From: Chara braunii
Taxonomy: Eukaryota > Streptophyta > Charophyceae > Charales > Characeae
Assembly (NCBI GenBank): GCA_003427395.1
Contig: BFEA01000429.1
Span: forward strand, 662,048-709,317
Length of the DNA stretch: 47,270 nt
Direction: 5' to 3'
A model generated the notes under the pieces. It made no database searches. It was not told the origin of the DNA and worked only from the letters and a program-made list of their open reading frames with translations. A program made the translations under genes and the position numbers. Shown in pieces: positions 9,203 to 18,470 of the stretch (the stretch's first letter is position 1; every line of letters starts with the position of its first letter).

Positions 9203-9668
9203 GAATAGGAACTTGATGGAGAGAAAGTGTGGGTTTCTGGCACTGGGAATGCTACTCAACATGGAGGAGTCTGTAGAAACCGAGTACTTAATTCGACAAT
9301 TGAGGGAGGTCGGGAGAGGAGGGGCAAGCGTGAAAGCTCTGAAGGAGTTCGTCATTTTGACATTTCGCTTGAGGGGAGGAAGGAGTGTCGACCTGATTAA
9401 TTGGTACTGCAAGGGGTTGAATGCGTGGATGATGGGGATGGCAGCCAGAAAGGAAAGGAAGCCCCCTAACTTTGAAGTTGAAGGGTGTGGAAGGTGGTTC
9501 ATTTCGCTGGGAGGGAGTGGGAAAGGTGAGACGGATGCAAAATCGGATGATCCGGAGGAGGATCGGATCTCTGATATGGACTTCTCCAATGGCGGAAACG
9601 ACAATTTTGAAGCAAGAGGCGGATCCAAAGATGACAAGGGCGTGCTGAAGATCATATTTGGCCTTTAG
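8901..9668 (+). CDS. unrecognised open frame, 3' part of a possible frameshifted gene
   Basis: This frame is open for 255 codons. The convincing part is the C-terminal half, from about residue 100. It contains a helical-looking stretch (MLLNMEESVETEYLIRQLRE), an Arg/Lys-rich segment (MGMAARKERKPP) and an acidic tail (SDDPEEDRISDMD) before a TAG stop. The first 90 codons overlap the frame at 8717-9202 and are probably shadow. No transposase, RT or kinase motif is visible. The function is unknown; a degenerate host gene or a transposon ORF are both possible. Confidence 0.35.
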   Translation: MPFSSWIGKKGHCLSQRMLGSLTDGTSQTLGEGRKEWVGLEKQEGTSSQSTTWVLVASASWRESNRSGLSIKGFGVEGGMIGSSGISSDSRLVPRLTKEARNRNLMERKCGFLALGMLLNMEESVETEYLIRQLREVGRGGASVKALKEFVILTFRLRGGRSVDLINWYCKGLNAWMMGMAARKERKPPNFEVEGCGRWFISLGGSGKGETDAKSDDPEEDRISDMDFSNGGNDNFEARGGSKDDKGVLKIIFGL

Positions 9669-10930
9669 TTTTAGGACAACCGCTCCGGCTTTAACCCTTC
9701 GTGATATTCGGAGTTCTCCCGAAAGAAGTAATCGATAATCGGGTTCAGATCTAGACTAGAGGCAGGTTTATTCCTGATTCGGGAATAGACATGGGCAAAC
9801 TTGACTCGTGAGAGCTATCTAAATTGTTGTAAGTCTATTTCGTCCGTGATTACGAGTTCTGACCGTCTGAATGATATGCAGCGGGTTCTGACCACTTATC
9901 TTAATAAGCGAAGCAGAAGAAAGGTGGGGTTTATATTACGTTTGTGATTCGGCTAAATATTACTCCGAAAAAGAAAGATGACCTCTGCACGTCAATCTTG
10001 GTTGTTGGGGAAGCTGTTTTCACAGAATTACTGACACCTTTGGAATTCTTACTTTATTATTAGGGTTGATCGATATCAGATTTGTCAAAGGGAAAATGAT
10101 ACTTTTTGGAGCAGGAAGCCGTTCTTTGCGGTTTCTAGGGTTTCGCGATCCGGGCGAGGAAGGTTTACAACTGCTCTATCATCTTTGGAAGTTGGATCAC
10201 AACTACTAGTGGTCGTTCATTTGCTCGTTGTCAGATGCGATCCTATTCCCTGAAGCTCCGTTTGTTATGCCTCAATTAAGGATCGTTTCAACCCTCAAAA
10301 CTTTGTTTTGTCGACGGACTTTGTAGAATGCAATCTGGAATTTGAAAGGAGTAAACTCAAAAGTTATGAATATTGTTCTGTTTTCATTCTTGTTCTTGTT
10401 GTTAAGGATCTTGTTTCTGGCTCTTGCGCTATCAACTGAGAATTCTAAATGCTTAATTTCATTTGTAGATTAATTTGATATGTCTCATCACTCCTTGGGT
10501 TTAATCAGTTTGAGTGGTATCCCTGAATTAGGGTTGGAGGCTTCTTCTTTCTCCGCGTCAAAAAAAAAAAAAAAAAAGGAAGTTTGGGAATAGTATTTCG
10601 TCCCCTGAAGTTTTCAAAGATTTGTTCCGCTTGCACTTTAACTCCTCAAGCCTACCACAACTTTGGTCTCTTATAACTTCACAAGCCGGCCCTCGTCTAA
10701 AAAAAAACAAAAAAAAAAAGGGAGGAGAGGATACTTATGTAACAAATTTCTTGCGGTGTAATGAACCCTGTCTGGCGGATACTCAGAAGTCATCAAACCT
10801 CAGTAGTCTCTCATTATCTGCATGAAAGTCTCCCAATCGTGAAGTGATATCACAAACTGTAACTCGTTACCATCACAAGAAGAGAGTGGAGAACAGACAA
10901 AGGAGAAGATGAAAGATCACACCATAATCC
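9669..10930. other. intergenic, no gene recognised
   Basis: AT-rich sequence without a persuasive open frame. Poly-A tracts at 10560-10577 and interrupted A runs near 10700-10720 suggest old retroposon tails. Confidence 0.5.
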
Positions 10931-10932
10931 CT

Positions 10933-11097
10933 TCAGATCCCTCTTCGTCTCCGGGCTTCTTCCCTCTCCACATCAACAATGATAATAAGTATATTCCTGA
11001 TCACACACAGTAGTGCCACGGAAGTCGTGAAGACCATGACGACATAACAGATTCGAGTGTCGACGTCAATCTCAGGTGAGTACCCGATCTCCTTCAT
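10933..11097 (-). CDS. small putative membrane protein or exon
   Basis: A 54-residue frame from an internal ATG. It has a polar N-terminus (MKEIGYSPEIDVDTR), one strongly hydrophobic segment at about residues 17-40 (containing VVMVFTTSVALLCVI and ILIIIV) and a charged Arg-rich C-terminus. That pattern fits a single-pass membrane protein. The open frame extends 13 codons further upstream without an ATG, so this may be an exon. It overlaps a consensus-like plus-strand splice donor (CAG/GTGAGT at 11073), which argues for caution about strand. The family is unknown. Confidence 0.3.
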   Translation of the reverse strand: MKEIGYSPEIDVDTRICYVVMVFTTSVALLCVIRNILIIIVDVEREEARRRRGI

Positions 11098-11217
11098 CCA
11101 CAGATCCCGATCTTCCTCCTTCACGCAACCAGTCACCTCATGTAGTTAGCGTGGACAGTGCCACGTCAGCAATCGCAATAGGTGGCATATGCCATATCAT
11201 CAATGAAGACCATAGGC

Positions 11218-11549
11218 AACGCCACATCAGCATGCACTATAAACCAGAGGCAGGGCCACATCAGCATGCAATGTAGACCAGAGGTAGCGCCACATCAGCA
11301 TGCAATGTAGACCAGAGGTAGCACCACATCAGCATGCAATGTAAACCAGAGGTAGCACCACATCAGCATGGAATGTAAACCAGAAGTAGCCCCACATCAG
11401 CATGCAATGTAGACCAGGTGTAGCGCCACATCAGCATGCAATGTAGACCAAAGGTAGCGACACGTCAGCATGCAATGCAGACCAGAAGTAGCACCACATC
11501 AGCATGCAATGTAGACCAGAGGTAGCGCCACATCAGCATGCCACCTCAG
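11218..11549. repeat. 34-bp minisatellite, about 10 copies
   Basis: Units containing CCACATCAGCATGCAATGTA start at 11221, 11255, 11289, 11323, 11357, 11391, 11425, 11459, 11493 and 11527, exactly 34 bp apart. Upstream (11158-11220) is a more diverged relative with CCACGTCAGCA. There are no unique spacers, so it is not CRISPR-like. Confidence 0.95.
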
Positions 11550-12760
11550 CAAGGCTGGCGCAATAATGCAGAAGCGCCAGCATGCTGCCTCCACCTCGTC
11601 AGTCGTCCGCAACGCCTGTGCACAGCCAGCGTGTAGCCAGTGTCGCGCCAGCATGAAGCCAGAGTTTAGTCAAAGTCGAGCCAGAGTCAAAGCAGCATTA
11701 TAGCGCAAGACTGAATGCTTGATTCATTCGAGGCCAGCCTTAAGTAGCATTGGTTGAGGCTTTCCAACCTCGGGTGCTTTTCCCACAGTCGTCCAGATTG
11801 ACTCACAGCTGAGGGCCCAGATTGTGCAGTTGCAGACTTCTCCCTTGGACCTGATGCTGTCTGGGTACCTGCATACAAACAAGTGTGCGTGCCTGACCAA
11901 CGGCCTGGGCTAGGTACCTCTGGACTTTGACTGTTGGGATCCCGACAGTTGACCAAAGTCAACTGCCGCAGGTCCAAACCCTGAGTCCTCGTGTGGGGTC
12001 TTTTGCCCCTGTTTCGGCCTGGCCTGAGGGCGGCCGAGTTGGCCCTCAGGTTATTCCATGAGACATACAGCATGTGTTATTGCAGCGGTTACCGTAATAT
12101 TTAAGTCTTTATATAGGTATTATGTACTTATAATCTCACCCCAATAGATGAATGCCTTTGTAAGCAAGGTGTGTTGATTTGACTTGTCCTGTTGTTTGCC
12201 AGTTCCGAAGAGAGGTAATGTGTGCATCTAGGTTTTGTCTTCCCTGTTTCGCTGGGGCTTGCGGTTCTTGCCTCTCTTCTTTTGCCTTTGGCCTGTGCAA
12301 AGGTTCGTTATGACTCACGTGGATGACGGCAGTCTCCATTCACCGTACATCCACGTGGACAGCTTTGTACACCAAAGGAGGGGGAGGGGGGCGCTTCTGA
12401 GGATTGCGCAATTGTTTTAGGAAGCCGTGTTCCCATGAATGAGAGTCTCGCGTTATGTTGTCTCGAATTTTGCTCTTCCTCGCTTCCCTAAGGTTTCGCA
12501 CATCCCCCTCCCTCCAACATGGCAATATCTGGTCACCTAAATACCCGGAGTATACGGCTGCAGTGGGACTCTATTGATTTACAGGAGTATGATTCCGTAT
12601 GAACGAGAAGACCTACTGAGAACCGTGAGGACGACATTTCTCTAGCTGCGAACGAAACCTGTCAGAAACCCTCAAGCTAGGACGCAATCCTATCTCGATT
12701 CTGAAGGAAGAGGAATAGCGATCAAAGCTGCTTAAGGACGGAAATGTAGATCAAATACGT
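11550..12760. other. no gene recognised
   Basis: Only short frames occur (for example 11687-12073 on the minus strand), none with recognisable motifs. CCAGCATG/GCCAGCGT-like phrases from 11560 to 11660 look like decayed continuation of the neighbouring minisatellite. Confidence 0.4.
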
Positions 12761-12763
12761 GTT

Positions 12764-12780
12764 CAAAAAAAAAAAAAAAA
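12764..12780. repeat. poly-A tract
   Basis: A run of A residues directly before the CT-rich tract. It may be a retroposon tail. Confidence 0.6.
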
Positions 12781-12837
12781 AGAAAAAGGCGGGGAAGAAT
12801 GGGAATTATCTTTCGCCTCGTAGGCTCTCTCCACTAC

Positions 12838-12988
12838 TCTCGCTCTAACTCTTTCTCCCTCTCCCCCCCCCTTCTCTCCCTCTCTCCCTCCTTCCTTCTC
12901 TCTCGCCCTCTCTTTGTCCCTCCTCTCTCACTCTCTCACCCTCCCTCTCTCTCTCCCTCTTTCTCTCTTCCCCCCCCCCTTCCCTCTC
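12838..12988. repeat. CT-rich microsatellite up to the gap
   Basis: CTCTC, CCCTCTC and poly-C stretches run up to the N gap. Ser/Leu/Pro-rich frames here are microsatellite artefacts. Confidence 0.9.
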
Positions 12989-13356
12989 NNNNNNNNNNNN
13001 NNNNNNNNNNNNNNNNNNNNNNNNNNNNNNNNNNNNNNNNNNNNNNNNNNNNNNNNNNNNNNNNNNNNNNNNNNNNNNNNNNNNNNNNNNNNNNNNNNNN
13101 NNNNNNNNNNNNNNNNNNNNNNNNNNNNNNNNNNNNNNNNNNNNNNNNNNNNNNNNNNNNNNNNNNNNNNNNNNNNNNNNNNNNNNNNNNNNNNNNNNNN
13201 NNNNNNNNNNNNNNNNNNNNNNNNNNNNNNNNNNNNNNNNNNNNNNNNNNNNNNNNNNNNNNNNNNNNNNNNNNNNNNNNNNNNNNNNNNNNNNNNNNNN
13301 NNNNNNNNNNNNNNNNNNNNNNNNNNNNNNNNNNNNNNNNNNNNNNNNNNNNNNNN
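12989..13356. other. assembly gap (368 N)
   Basis: Undetermined bases flanked by a CT-rich tract on the left and poly-A on the right. The true content and length are unknown. Confidence 1.

Positions 13357-13388
<32 letters not shown>
13357..13388. repeat. poly-A tract after gap
   Basis: At least 32 A residues directly follow the gap, consistent with the tail of a retroposed sequence hidden in it, or with a simple repeat. Confidence 0.8.
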
Positions 13389-13390
<2 letters not shown>

Positions 13391-13787
13391 ACACTGCTAC
13401 GGAATTCGTGAGCCAACCTTCCACGACACACAAACCGCCGCCGCTAGATCCTCAGAATGGCAAATCGCGTCAACTAATGGACTACACCAGCACAGACAGA
13501 GCTAGGTAGAGTCTGAGGAAACCCTAATTAGCGAATTTCGTCCCAAGGGCGTACCCTCTCCGGCACCCAGCATTGCATATCTTCTCTACCCCTTGGCCGA
13601 AAAAAAAAAAGAAGCGATGTTGATGCACTTGCAGCAGATTGGTCGCAGTTCCAACAAGAACAAGACTCCTACTTGTGGCTATTTCCCCCAACAGTGCTGA
13701 TCAACTCGGTCGTCAAACGAATGAAGTTCTTCGGCGGAGATTATGTTCTCATCACCCCGAGGTCATCGAGATACTTGAAGCAGGTAC

Positions 13788-14150
13788 TCAGGTTGCTGAT
13801 ACTGCCCTCACTGTACTAACTGCAGCAAAAGGTCGACCATACTTATCCTTGGTTCGGGAACGGACTCGCAACCCAGGCAGCCAGCATCCCTCGAGAAAGG
13901 CCAGCGCATCAAGATCGCAGCAGTCATACAGGCTACGTCCAACTTCGTTAACAACAAGCCATTGAATAAGCAGATGGAGCATGTGTCCCCTCTCCTTCTC
14001 CATTCCACGACGGGAGCCAAATTGAGCTATCAGCTCAATACCGCCCAACAGGCCAGTGGCATAGGAGGCATCTGGAGGCCTCTCAGGTTGTGAGCATGCT
14101 TCCAAGACTCTGCCCCAGCATGCGCTCCTACCACCACTGTCTGCAGACAT
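13788..14150 (-). CDS. candidate exon or gene fragment, unrecognised; strand ambiguous
   Basis: An ATG-initiated 120-residue frame with ordinary residue usage. A Gly/Leu-rich segment (ATGLLGGIELIAQFGSRRG, about residues 31-49) is followed by an amphipathic stretch (HMLHLLIQWLVVNEVG). No family is recognised. The plus strand is equally open at 13800-14093, reading KGQRIKIAAVIQATSNFVNN and continuing to a TGA, and a third frame across 13694-13820 (VKRMKFFGGDYVLITPRS) also looks protein-like. Either strand could be the real one; the plus-strand reading would need a frame change near 13784-13830. Probably a fragment of a host gene or old transposon. Confidence 0.35.
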   Translation of the reverse strand: MSADSGGRSACWGRVLEACSQPERPPDASYATGLLGGIELIAQFGSRRGMEKERGHMLHLLIQWLVVNEVGRSLYDCCDLDALAFLEGCWLPGLRVRSRTKDKYGRPFAAVSTVRAVSAT

Positions 14151-14159
14151 GTTGACATG

Positions 14160-15280
14160 TCATTACAATTTCATTTCAACTACCGCATGGAGGATGGCAA
14201 ATTTTGGGTTGGGGTGGAGGTGCTGGGCCTTCACAGGCCAGTTTTTCACATGGAGGATCCCCTGGAATTAATGTTATTTATCTACATTTGGTTATTTTGC
14301 AATTACTGCTCTTGTTCAAGATTGTGTTTTGATTTGTTAAGATCCTCTTAGCATACCCTTGGAACATCAATGAATGCAAAGGTTTCCTTTTTTTTTTTTT
14401 TTTTGAGGGATGCAAAGGTTTCACCGCGGGGATGTTTAATAACTTCTCGTTTTTTTTACATTCTTGTCACCTTTTGAGTACAGAATGGGAAAAAAAAAGC
14501 GCACATCTACAAAGAAAACCGCACCGAGTTCAAAAAGGCAATGGAAGTACCGGCCGTCGTGTCAGACCGAGTGTCATAGTTACAGGGGTCGACCATGGTG
14601 TCAGAGGGATTAATGGGAAAAAAATAAAAATTGCCTAACGGATACTTGTCAGCGGGATATAACCCGGGGGGGGGACGAAATTGCCCAACTGATACTTTTG
14701 GACGGCTCTTTTTTTTTAACTACACTATGTTCTTCTGTCAAATTCTTTTTTCGCCTTTCACTACCTTCGTACCACTACTCCTAAGACTATAGAGGGGACC
14801 GCTGCAAGCATAGGGCCTCGCCCCAACAGCGGTAGTCAGAGATGGGGTGGGGCCGCCGGTGGGGGTCCGGCTAACGCAAAGACCCAGCACCCCTCATCGA
14901 GGAGCAGCAGAGGCTATGGCCAACACTCTCCCACACACCATACACAACCGACTCATGCTCACACTCACACCCGTGTTGACCATAAACCCACCAAATACGA
15001 GTTCGTGCATGCTTTCTTTGCCGGCACACGTTTTTTTAATGCTGCGTCCGCCGTTATTGCTCTCTTTTCAACAGCGGTGTGGCAAGGCCGAATGTGCTAT
15101 GGGTGGTTTTACCGTTTCCTTCGGCAACTTGTCAGATAGACAGACGTGCTGGCTGTGGAAAAGCAGTAAGGTCTCGACCGCACAGGCTCGCGAAAAGGCC
15201 CACGGATTGCCGCAGAGGGGTTTTGCAGACCCCACAGGCCGTTTCTACAAACTAAGTTTAAACACCCAAAATCCAGATAG
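14160..15280. other. intergenic, no gene recognised
   Basis: T-runs (14383-14404) and short frames only. A GC-rich stretch at 14840-14880 has no recognisable feature. Confidence 0.4.
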
Positions 15281-15345
15281 GCTGGGTAGGATTTGAACCT
15301 ACAATATCACCGTTGTAAGCATACATAGTGCATACCAACTTTTTG
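15281..15345 (-). repeat. tRNA-like 3' half
   Basis: The reverse complement carries TTGTAGGTTCAAATCCTACC, a perfect T-arm with B-box. A CTTACAA stretch sits where an anticodon loop would lie, and GTTGGTATGCACT lies further upstream. The acceptor stem does not close, so this is a tRNA relic or SINE head. Confidence 0.4.
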
Positions 15346-15363
15346 GGAAAAGTCATAAAACCT

Positions 15364-15425
15364 CCCGGGGCCTCGTCCCACTAGCACCGTTCAGCTAGCT
15401 CAGCGTTGGGTTTTCTATCACGTGC
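15364..15425 (+). mobile_element. terminus of GTCCCACTAG family, extended form
   Basis: CCCGGGGCCTCGTCCCACTA is followed by GCACCGTTCAGCTAGCTCAG and CGTTGGGTTTT. The minus strand at 28056-28009 carries the same succession: GGACCTTGTCCCACTAGCTC, then TTGAGCTAGGTCAACGTTGG and GTTTT. Two independent copies with the same roughly 55-base order define one transposon end. No transposase is nearby. Confidence 0.6.
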
Positions 15426-15782
15426 GACTCAGGGCGACGCCAGGGATGTCAGGTGTTGTGAACATCCAGCCGTTGACTTCAGTTATGTGTTGTAGTCCTC
15501 CGAACTGGTCATTTTTTGGTGTCCGGAACTGTCTCCAAAAATCCAAACCCTCGTTTACAACGCCCCCTACCCTTCGCCGTTTGCGTTGAGCTAGCTGTCT
15601 CGAAAAAAGGAGACAGCTTGCTCAACGCTCCGTGCTCTTTTTTTGGTTGCGTTACGTTTTTTTTTTTTGCTTTCGTCATCATTGCGAGGTGTCAAACCGT
15701 TTTGAGGCCTTCCGTCATGTTCGGGCTGACAGACGCCCTGTTGACAGCCGTTTCACAATAGGACATATATGCTTGGCATTTC

Positions 15783-15850
15783 GGGGCTGTATGTGGCTGG
15801 AATCGAAACCACGTTCCTTGGACAGCCATGACGTGAGGGAAAACGTTCGC
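15783..15850 (-). repeat. tRNA-like sequence
   Basis: The reverse complement ends in CGTGGTTTCGATTCCAGCCA, a T-arm with B-box, preceded by a region that could hold a variable arm. The 5' acceptor strand does not match. I treat it as a tRNA-derived relic. Confidence 0.35.
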
Positions 15851-16015
15851 ACTCTTGTCAGACTGCCAAGAACTTTCCTTTTTTGTAGGGAGTCGTCATA
15901 ATGACATGCCCACGATATACAAAACATTTGCGAAAAAAAAAACAACACAATAATACTAGACATGCCATTTTCATTTATGTTTCCATTTGTTTTCGATTTT
16001 AAAAAGGCTTTTCGG

Positions 16016-16297
16016 TGTGTCACACGGTTGAGCTGGCTCAACTAAACGGTGCATGTGGACGAGCCCCGGGCGACGAAACCTTCGTATCCATTTCCCCCCA
16101 AACGAGAAACAAAGTGTGGCAGGTCCGAAAATCACTTTTGGTGTCATTTTTGCACCCTGGCTGGGCAGGCAACGGCCGCTGTGTAAGAGCGGCAGGAAAG
16201 TGTTTTGCAGGGTGTGCAAAACTGACGCGGAAAGTGATTTCGGACCTGCGGAACTTTTTTGTCGTTTGGGGGGAAATGGATACAAAGTTTTTTGTCG
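16016..16297. mobile_element. foldback element with 110-base arms
   Basis: The left arm (16071 to about 16185, starting CGACGAAACCTTCGTATCCA) is the reverse complement of the right arm (about 16190 to 16297). Shared blocks on both sides include TATCCATTTCCCCCCAAACGA and CAGGTCCGAAA. The preceding 16016-16054 segment (CGGTTGAGCTGGCTCAACTA and AACGGTGCATG) is also found inverted at 26284-26330, so it is probably the outer terminal repeat. Confidence 0.8.
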
Positions 16298-16370
16298 CAG
16301 GGAAGGTTTTACGACTTTTCCCCAACTTTTTCCCAGATCCCATGCTTTGGTAGGAACTGGAAGTTTTGAA

Positions 16371-16408
16371 ACTACCATAATAATGGAGTTACCTAGGCTA
16401 CCAGAGTG
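16371..16408 (+). repeat. 38-bp direct repeat, copy 1
   Basis: ACTACCATAATAATGGAGTT followed by ACCTAGGCTACCAGAGTG recurs at 16707-16744 with two or three differences. Between them lies 300 bp that includes a GTCCCACT terminus. Confidence 0.85.
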
Positions 16409-16481
16409 AAGCAGCGAGGTTCAAGGTTTTTTTGTTTGTTTGTTTGTTTTGAAGGCATAGACCAAATTGAACCGCTCCTAA

Positions 16482-16502
16482 CCCGGGGCCAAGTCCCACT
16501 GA
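16482..16502 (+). mobile_element. terminal motif of GTCCCACTAG family
   Basis: CCCGGGGCCAAGTCCCACT matches the inverted copy at 28217-28236 (reverse complement GGGGGCCAAGTCCCACTAG). No partner end was identified within a few hundred bases. Confidence 0.45.
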
Positions 16503-16706
16503 CTTGAAATCTCAACTTCTGACCGTAGATTCGAAAGATCAACGGCCCGAAATGAAGAATCAGCGTAAGTGGGACTCATTCCTGATCCCATTCACCTTTC
16601 CTCTGCTGCCCTCCTACTGTGGAGATATACCGAGCGCCCAGGTAGTTAGTCCAAGCTTAGTAACCATTCATCCAGAGGGTTCAAGCTTCAATACGCTGGT
16701 TGGTAT

Positions 16707-16744
16707 ACTACCGTAGTAATGGAGTTACCTAGGCTACCAGAGTG
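16707..16744 (+). repeat. 38-bp direct repeat, copy 2
   Basis: Second copy of 16371-16408. Confidence 0.85.
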
Positions 16745-17040
16745 GCCCGGGTCCACTTGCCTGGCCGGGCCAAAAGGATATGAAAAAAAAACAAAAAAAA
16801 CTTTTCAATTTTTCGATGCGACCCTGGAGCAAAAGTTGTTCAGTTTATTTGTCTGCATAACATAGTTTGTTTTCGGATTTTTTGGATTGTTTTTTTTTAA
16901 CTGGGACCTTCCATGGTCCTTGCACGGCCGGGCCGCCCGGGAAAATAGGGTGACCCGCGCGGACCCGCTGGTAGCTTAGGGAGTCACCTTTCATTTTTCG
17001 TATTTTGATAGCTTTTGTTTTACCTTCTTTTGGAGGTTTA

Positions 17041-17153
17041 CGAAGTTTACAGTGCAGGATCCCACTTACGAAGGTGATAGGAGTAGAGCCACCTTACGTG
17101 TCATTCAAGAAGGCCTAAACGAAGTCCTGAAATGAAAAGAATATTCGTCGGCA
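17041..17153 (+). repeat. direct repeat V flanking a foldback, left copy
   Basis: It shares GTGCAGGATCCCACTT, GAAGGTGA, TTACGTGTCA, GGCCTAAACGAAGTCCT and GAAAAGAATATTCGTC with 17462-17564. The two direct copies bracket the foldback at 17247-17442. Confidence 0.85.
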
Positions 17154-17246
17154 ATCGTTCGCACATCCAAACACTCGTTCAGATACTATGCCTGAATACC
17201 GACGACCTTAATTCACTCGATGCAAAGTTATTCAAGTTTGGAAGGG

Positions 17247-17442
17247 GGGGCAACTTCAGTAGAGTCACAAAACGAGTTATAATTTGCACTATGGGCCAAG
17301 ATAAAGTTTGCAATTGCATTTCAGGCAGCCTACCTGGCCAGAAAGCTCAGTTATATACATTGCCCAAACTGCAATTCGAAACTGTACCTCGACCCATAGG
17401 GCAATTATACCTCAATTTTTGTGACTCCCGCGTAGTTTCCCC
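17247..17442. mobile_element. foldback element, family F3, copy 1
   Basis: GAGTCACAAAACGAGTTATA at 17262 pairs with the right arm ending GTGACTCCC near 17428, and the outermost bases are GGGG...CCCC. The arms share TATAATTGCAC and AGTTTGCAATTGCA/GCAATTCGAAACT blocks. The element at 28469-28662 has the same arms and order, so they form a two-member family here. Confidence 0.8.
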
Positions 17443-17461
17443 TTCTTTTTTCTTTTTTGAG

Positions 17462-17564
17462 AACTTCGGTGCAGGATCCCACTTCAGAAGGTGACAGGAG
17501 GAGCCAGCTTACGTGTCAGTCAAGGCCTAAACGAAGTCCTTAAAGGAAAAGAATATTCGTCAGC
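17462..17564 (+). repeat. direct repeat V, right copy
   Basis: Partner of 17041-17153. Confidence 0.85.
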
Positions 17565-17639
17565 ACTTTCAAGCCCGTCCTAACATCGACAACCCTACCT
17601 CAATTGGTAGGACGCCCACGATCTGATGAAATACACACC

Positions 17640-17812
17640 TGGGCCGAGGTCCCACTAGCAAAAAGGATGCGATCGAGCTCCTGAATCTGGATGTGTTTTA
17701 AGCAGAGATGCAGAAAAGCAGTTCAATCTCGATTTCCTGCACATCTCCATAAACTCGTCCAGATTCAGGCATTCTATCCCGACCCTCTTTGCTGGTGGGA
17801 CCACGCCCCTGG
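17640..17812 (+). mobile_element. short inverted-repeat transposon, GTCCCACTAG family (complete copy)
   Basis: The left end GGTCCCACTAGCAAAAAGGA (17648) is matched by an inverted right end, CTCTTTGCTGGTGGGACC (17785-17802). Extending outward, CCTGGGCCGA on the left faces CGCCCCTGGG on the right. The interior of about 115 bases (TGCAGAAAAGCAGTTCAATC and onward) reappears in reverse orientation inside the copy at 25565-25706. About 155 bp with no ORF: a MITE. Confidence 0.85.
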
Positions 17813-17999
17813 GCTTGAATCGCGATAGTAAGAACTAGGAAGAGAAAATTCACGGGATGAACCCCGACATGGTGATCACGCAAGGTCGTCGCCTTCTTAA
17901 GAAAAAAAAAAGAGCTGTCTGAATCAATTAACACCTCATAATATACTGCTTTGTCTTGTTATTCATTGTCTTAAAAAAAATAAAAAAAGAACAAAAAAA

Positions 18000-18470
18000 A
18001 ACAGCGAAGTCGTAGCAGGAGTTGAAGAATGATTTTCTTTATTATTAAAAATAAATCGTCCGAGCCGACAACCGATGGAGAGCAAACTGAAGATGGAAAA
18101 TTATGGAACCAGTTTCATAACGACATCATATTAATATATATCGTCAAACACAACTGTCCGGTTTCTTTTTCTTGTTTTGTCTTTTTCCACCTTTGCGCTC
18201 TGATTTCCAGTGTGACAATATATATATATATGATGTATTTGCCTGTCTATCCATCACTTACAGGCACGCACGCACCCACGAGCAAGCGCAGGAGCGCAGC
18301 GGGCGCACAACACCCACTCATGTAGACGCGCGTATCTATGGCACGGCCATTTGCAACTGGCCGATGTCGCCTCCAACGAATTGATTGAGGCAGAGAGGGA
18401 GAAGACAACAAGCGAGGGGCTGTGACAAACTGTTTCATCGAAGTTTCACCGACTCATACATAGGTGAAGA
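18000..18470 (-). mobile_element. element with degenerate hammerhead-like motif
   Basis: Read on the minus strand from about 18465, the sequence matches the right edge of the window (47117-47200). Shared: TGAGTCGGTGAAACT, GAAACAGTTTGTCACAGCCC, TCTCCCTCTCTGCCT and a TTGTTGTC phrase. Further along, a TA-rich stretch next to TGACAATATATA and a CTGCTACGACTTCGCTG phrase near 18003-18020 also have counterparts at 47228-47265. No ORF is present. A non-autonomous element is likely; a Penelope-type origin is only a suggestion from known hammerhead associations. Confidence 0.55.
18421..18462 (-). ncRNA. degenerate hammerhead ribozyme-like motif
   Basis: On the minus strand the stem II-like GTCGG/TCGAT, the GAAA box and the short ACA-GTT-TGT hairpin followed by C are present. 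The CTGATGA core reads TGTATGA here, so catalysis is unlikely. Compared with the copy at 47125, both changes in stem II convert G-C to G-U and so keep the pairing. Confidence 0.4.

Noticed and set aside
8933-9655. 240-codon minus-strand gene
   Set aside because: It is antisense to plus-strand frames with more protein-like content, and its Ser/Pro-rich product is what the reverse of purine-rich coding DNA gives. Not fully excluded.
11068-11082. Splice donor CAG/GTGAGT as proof of a plus-strand gene
   Set aside because: No open exon ends there; a single donor match is expected by chance in 47 kb.
11218-11549. CRISPR array
   Set aside because: Units are contiguous 34-bp tandem copies with no unique spacers, and the host is eukaryotic.
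12799-13509. Frames of 165-236 codons spanning the first gap
   Set aside because: Most of the codons are N; the rest are CT-repeat and poly-A.
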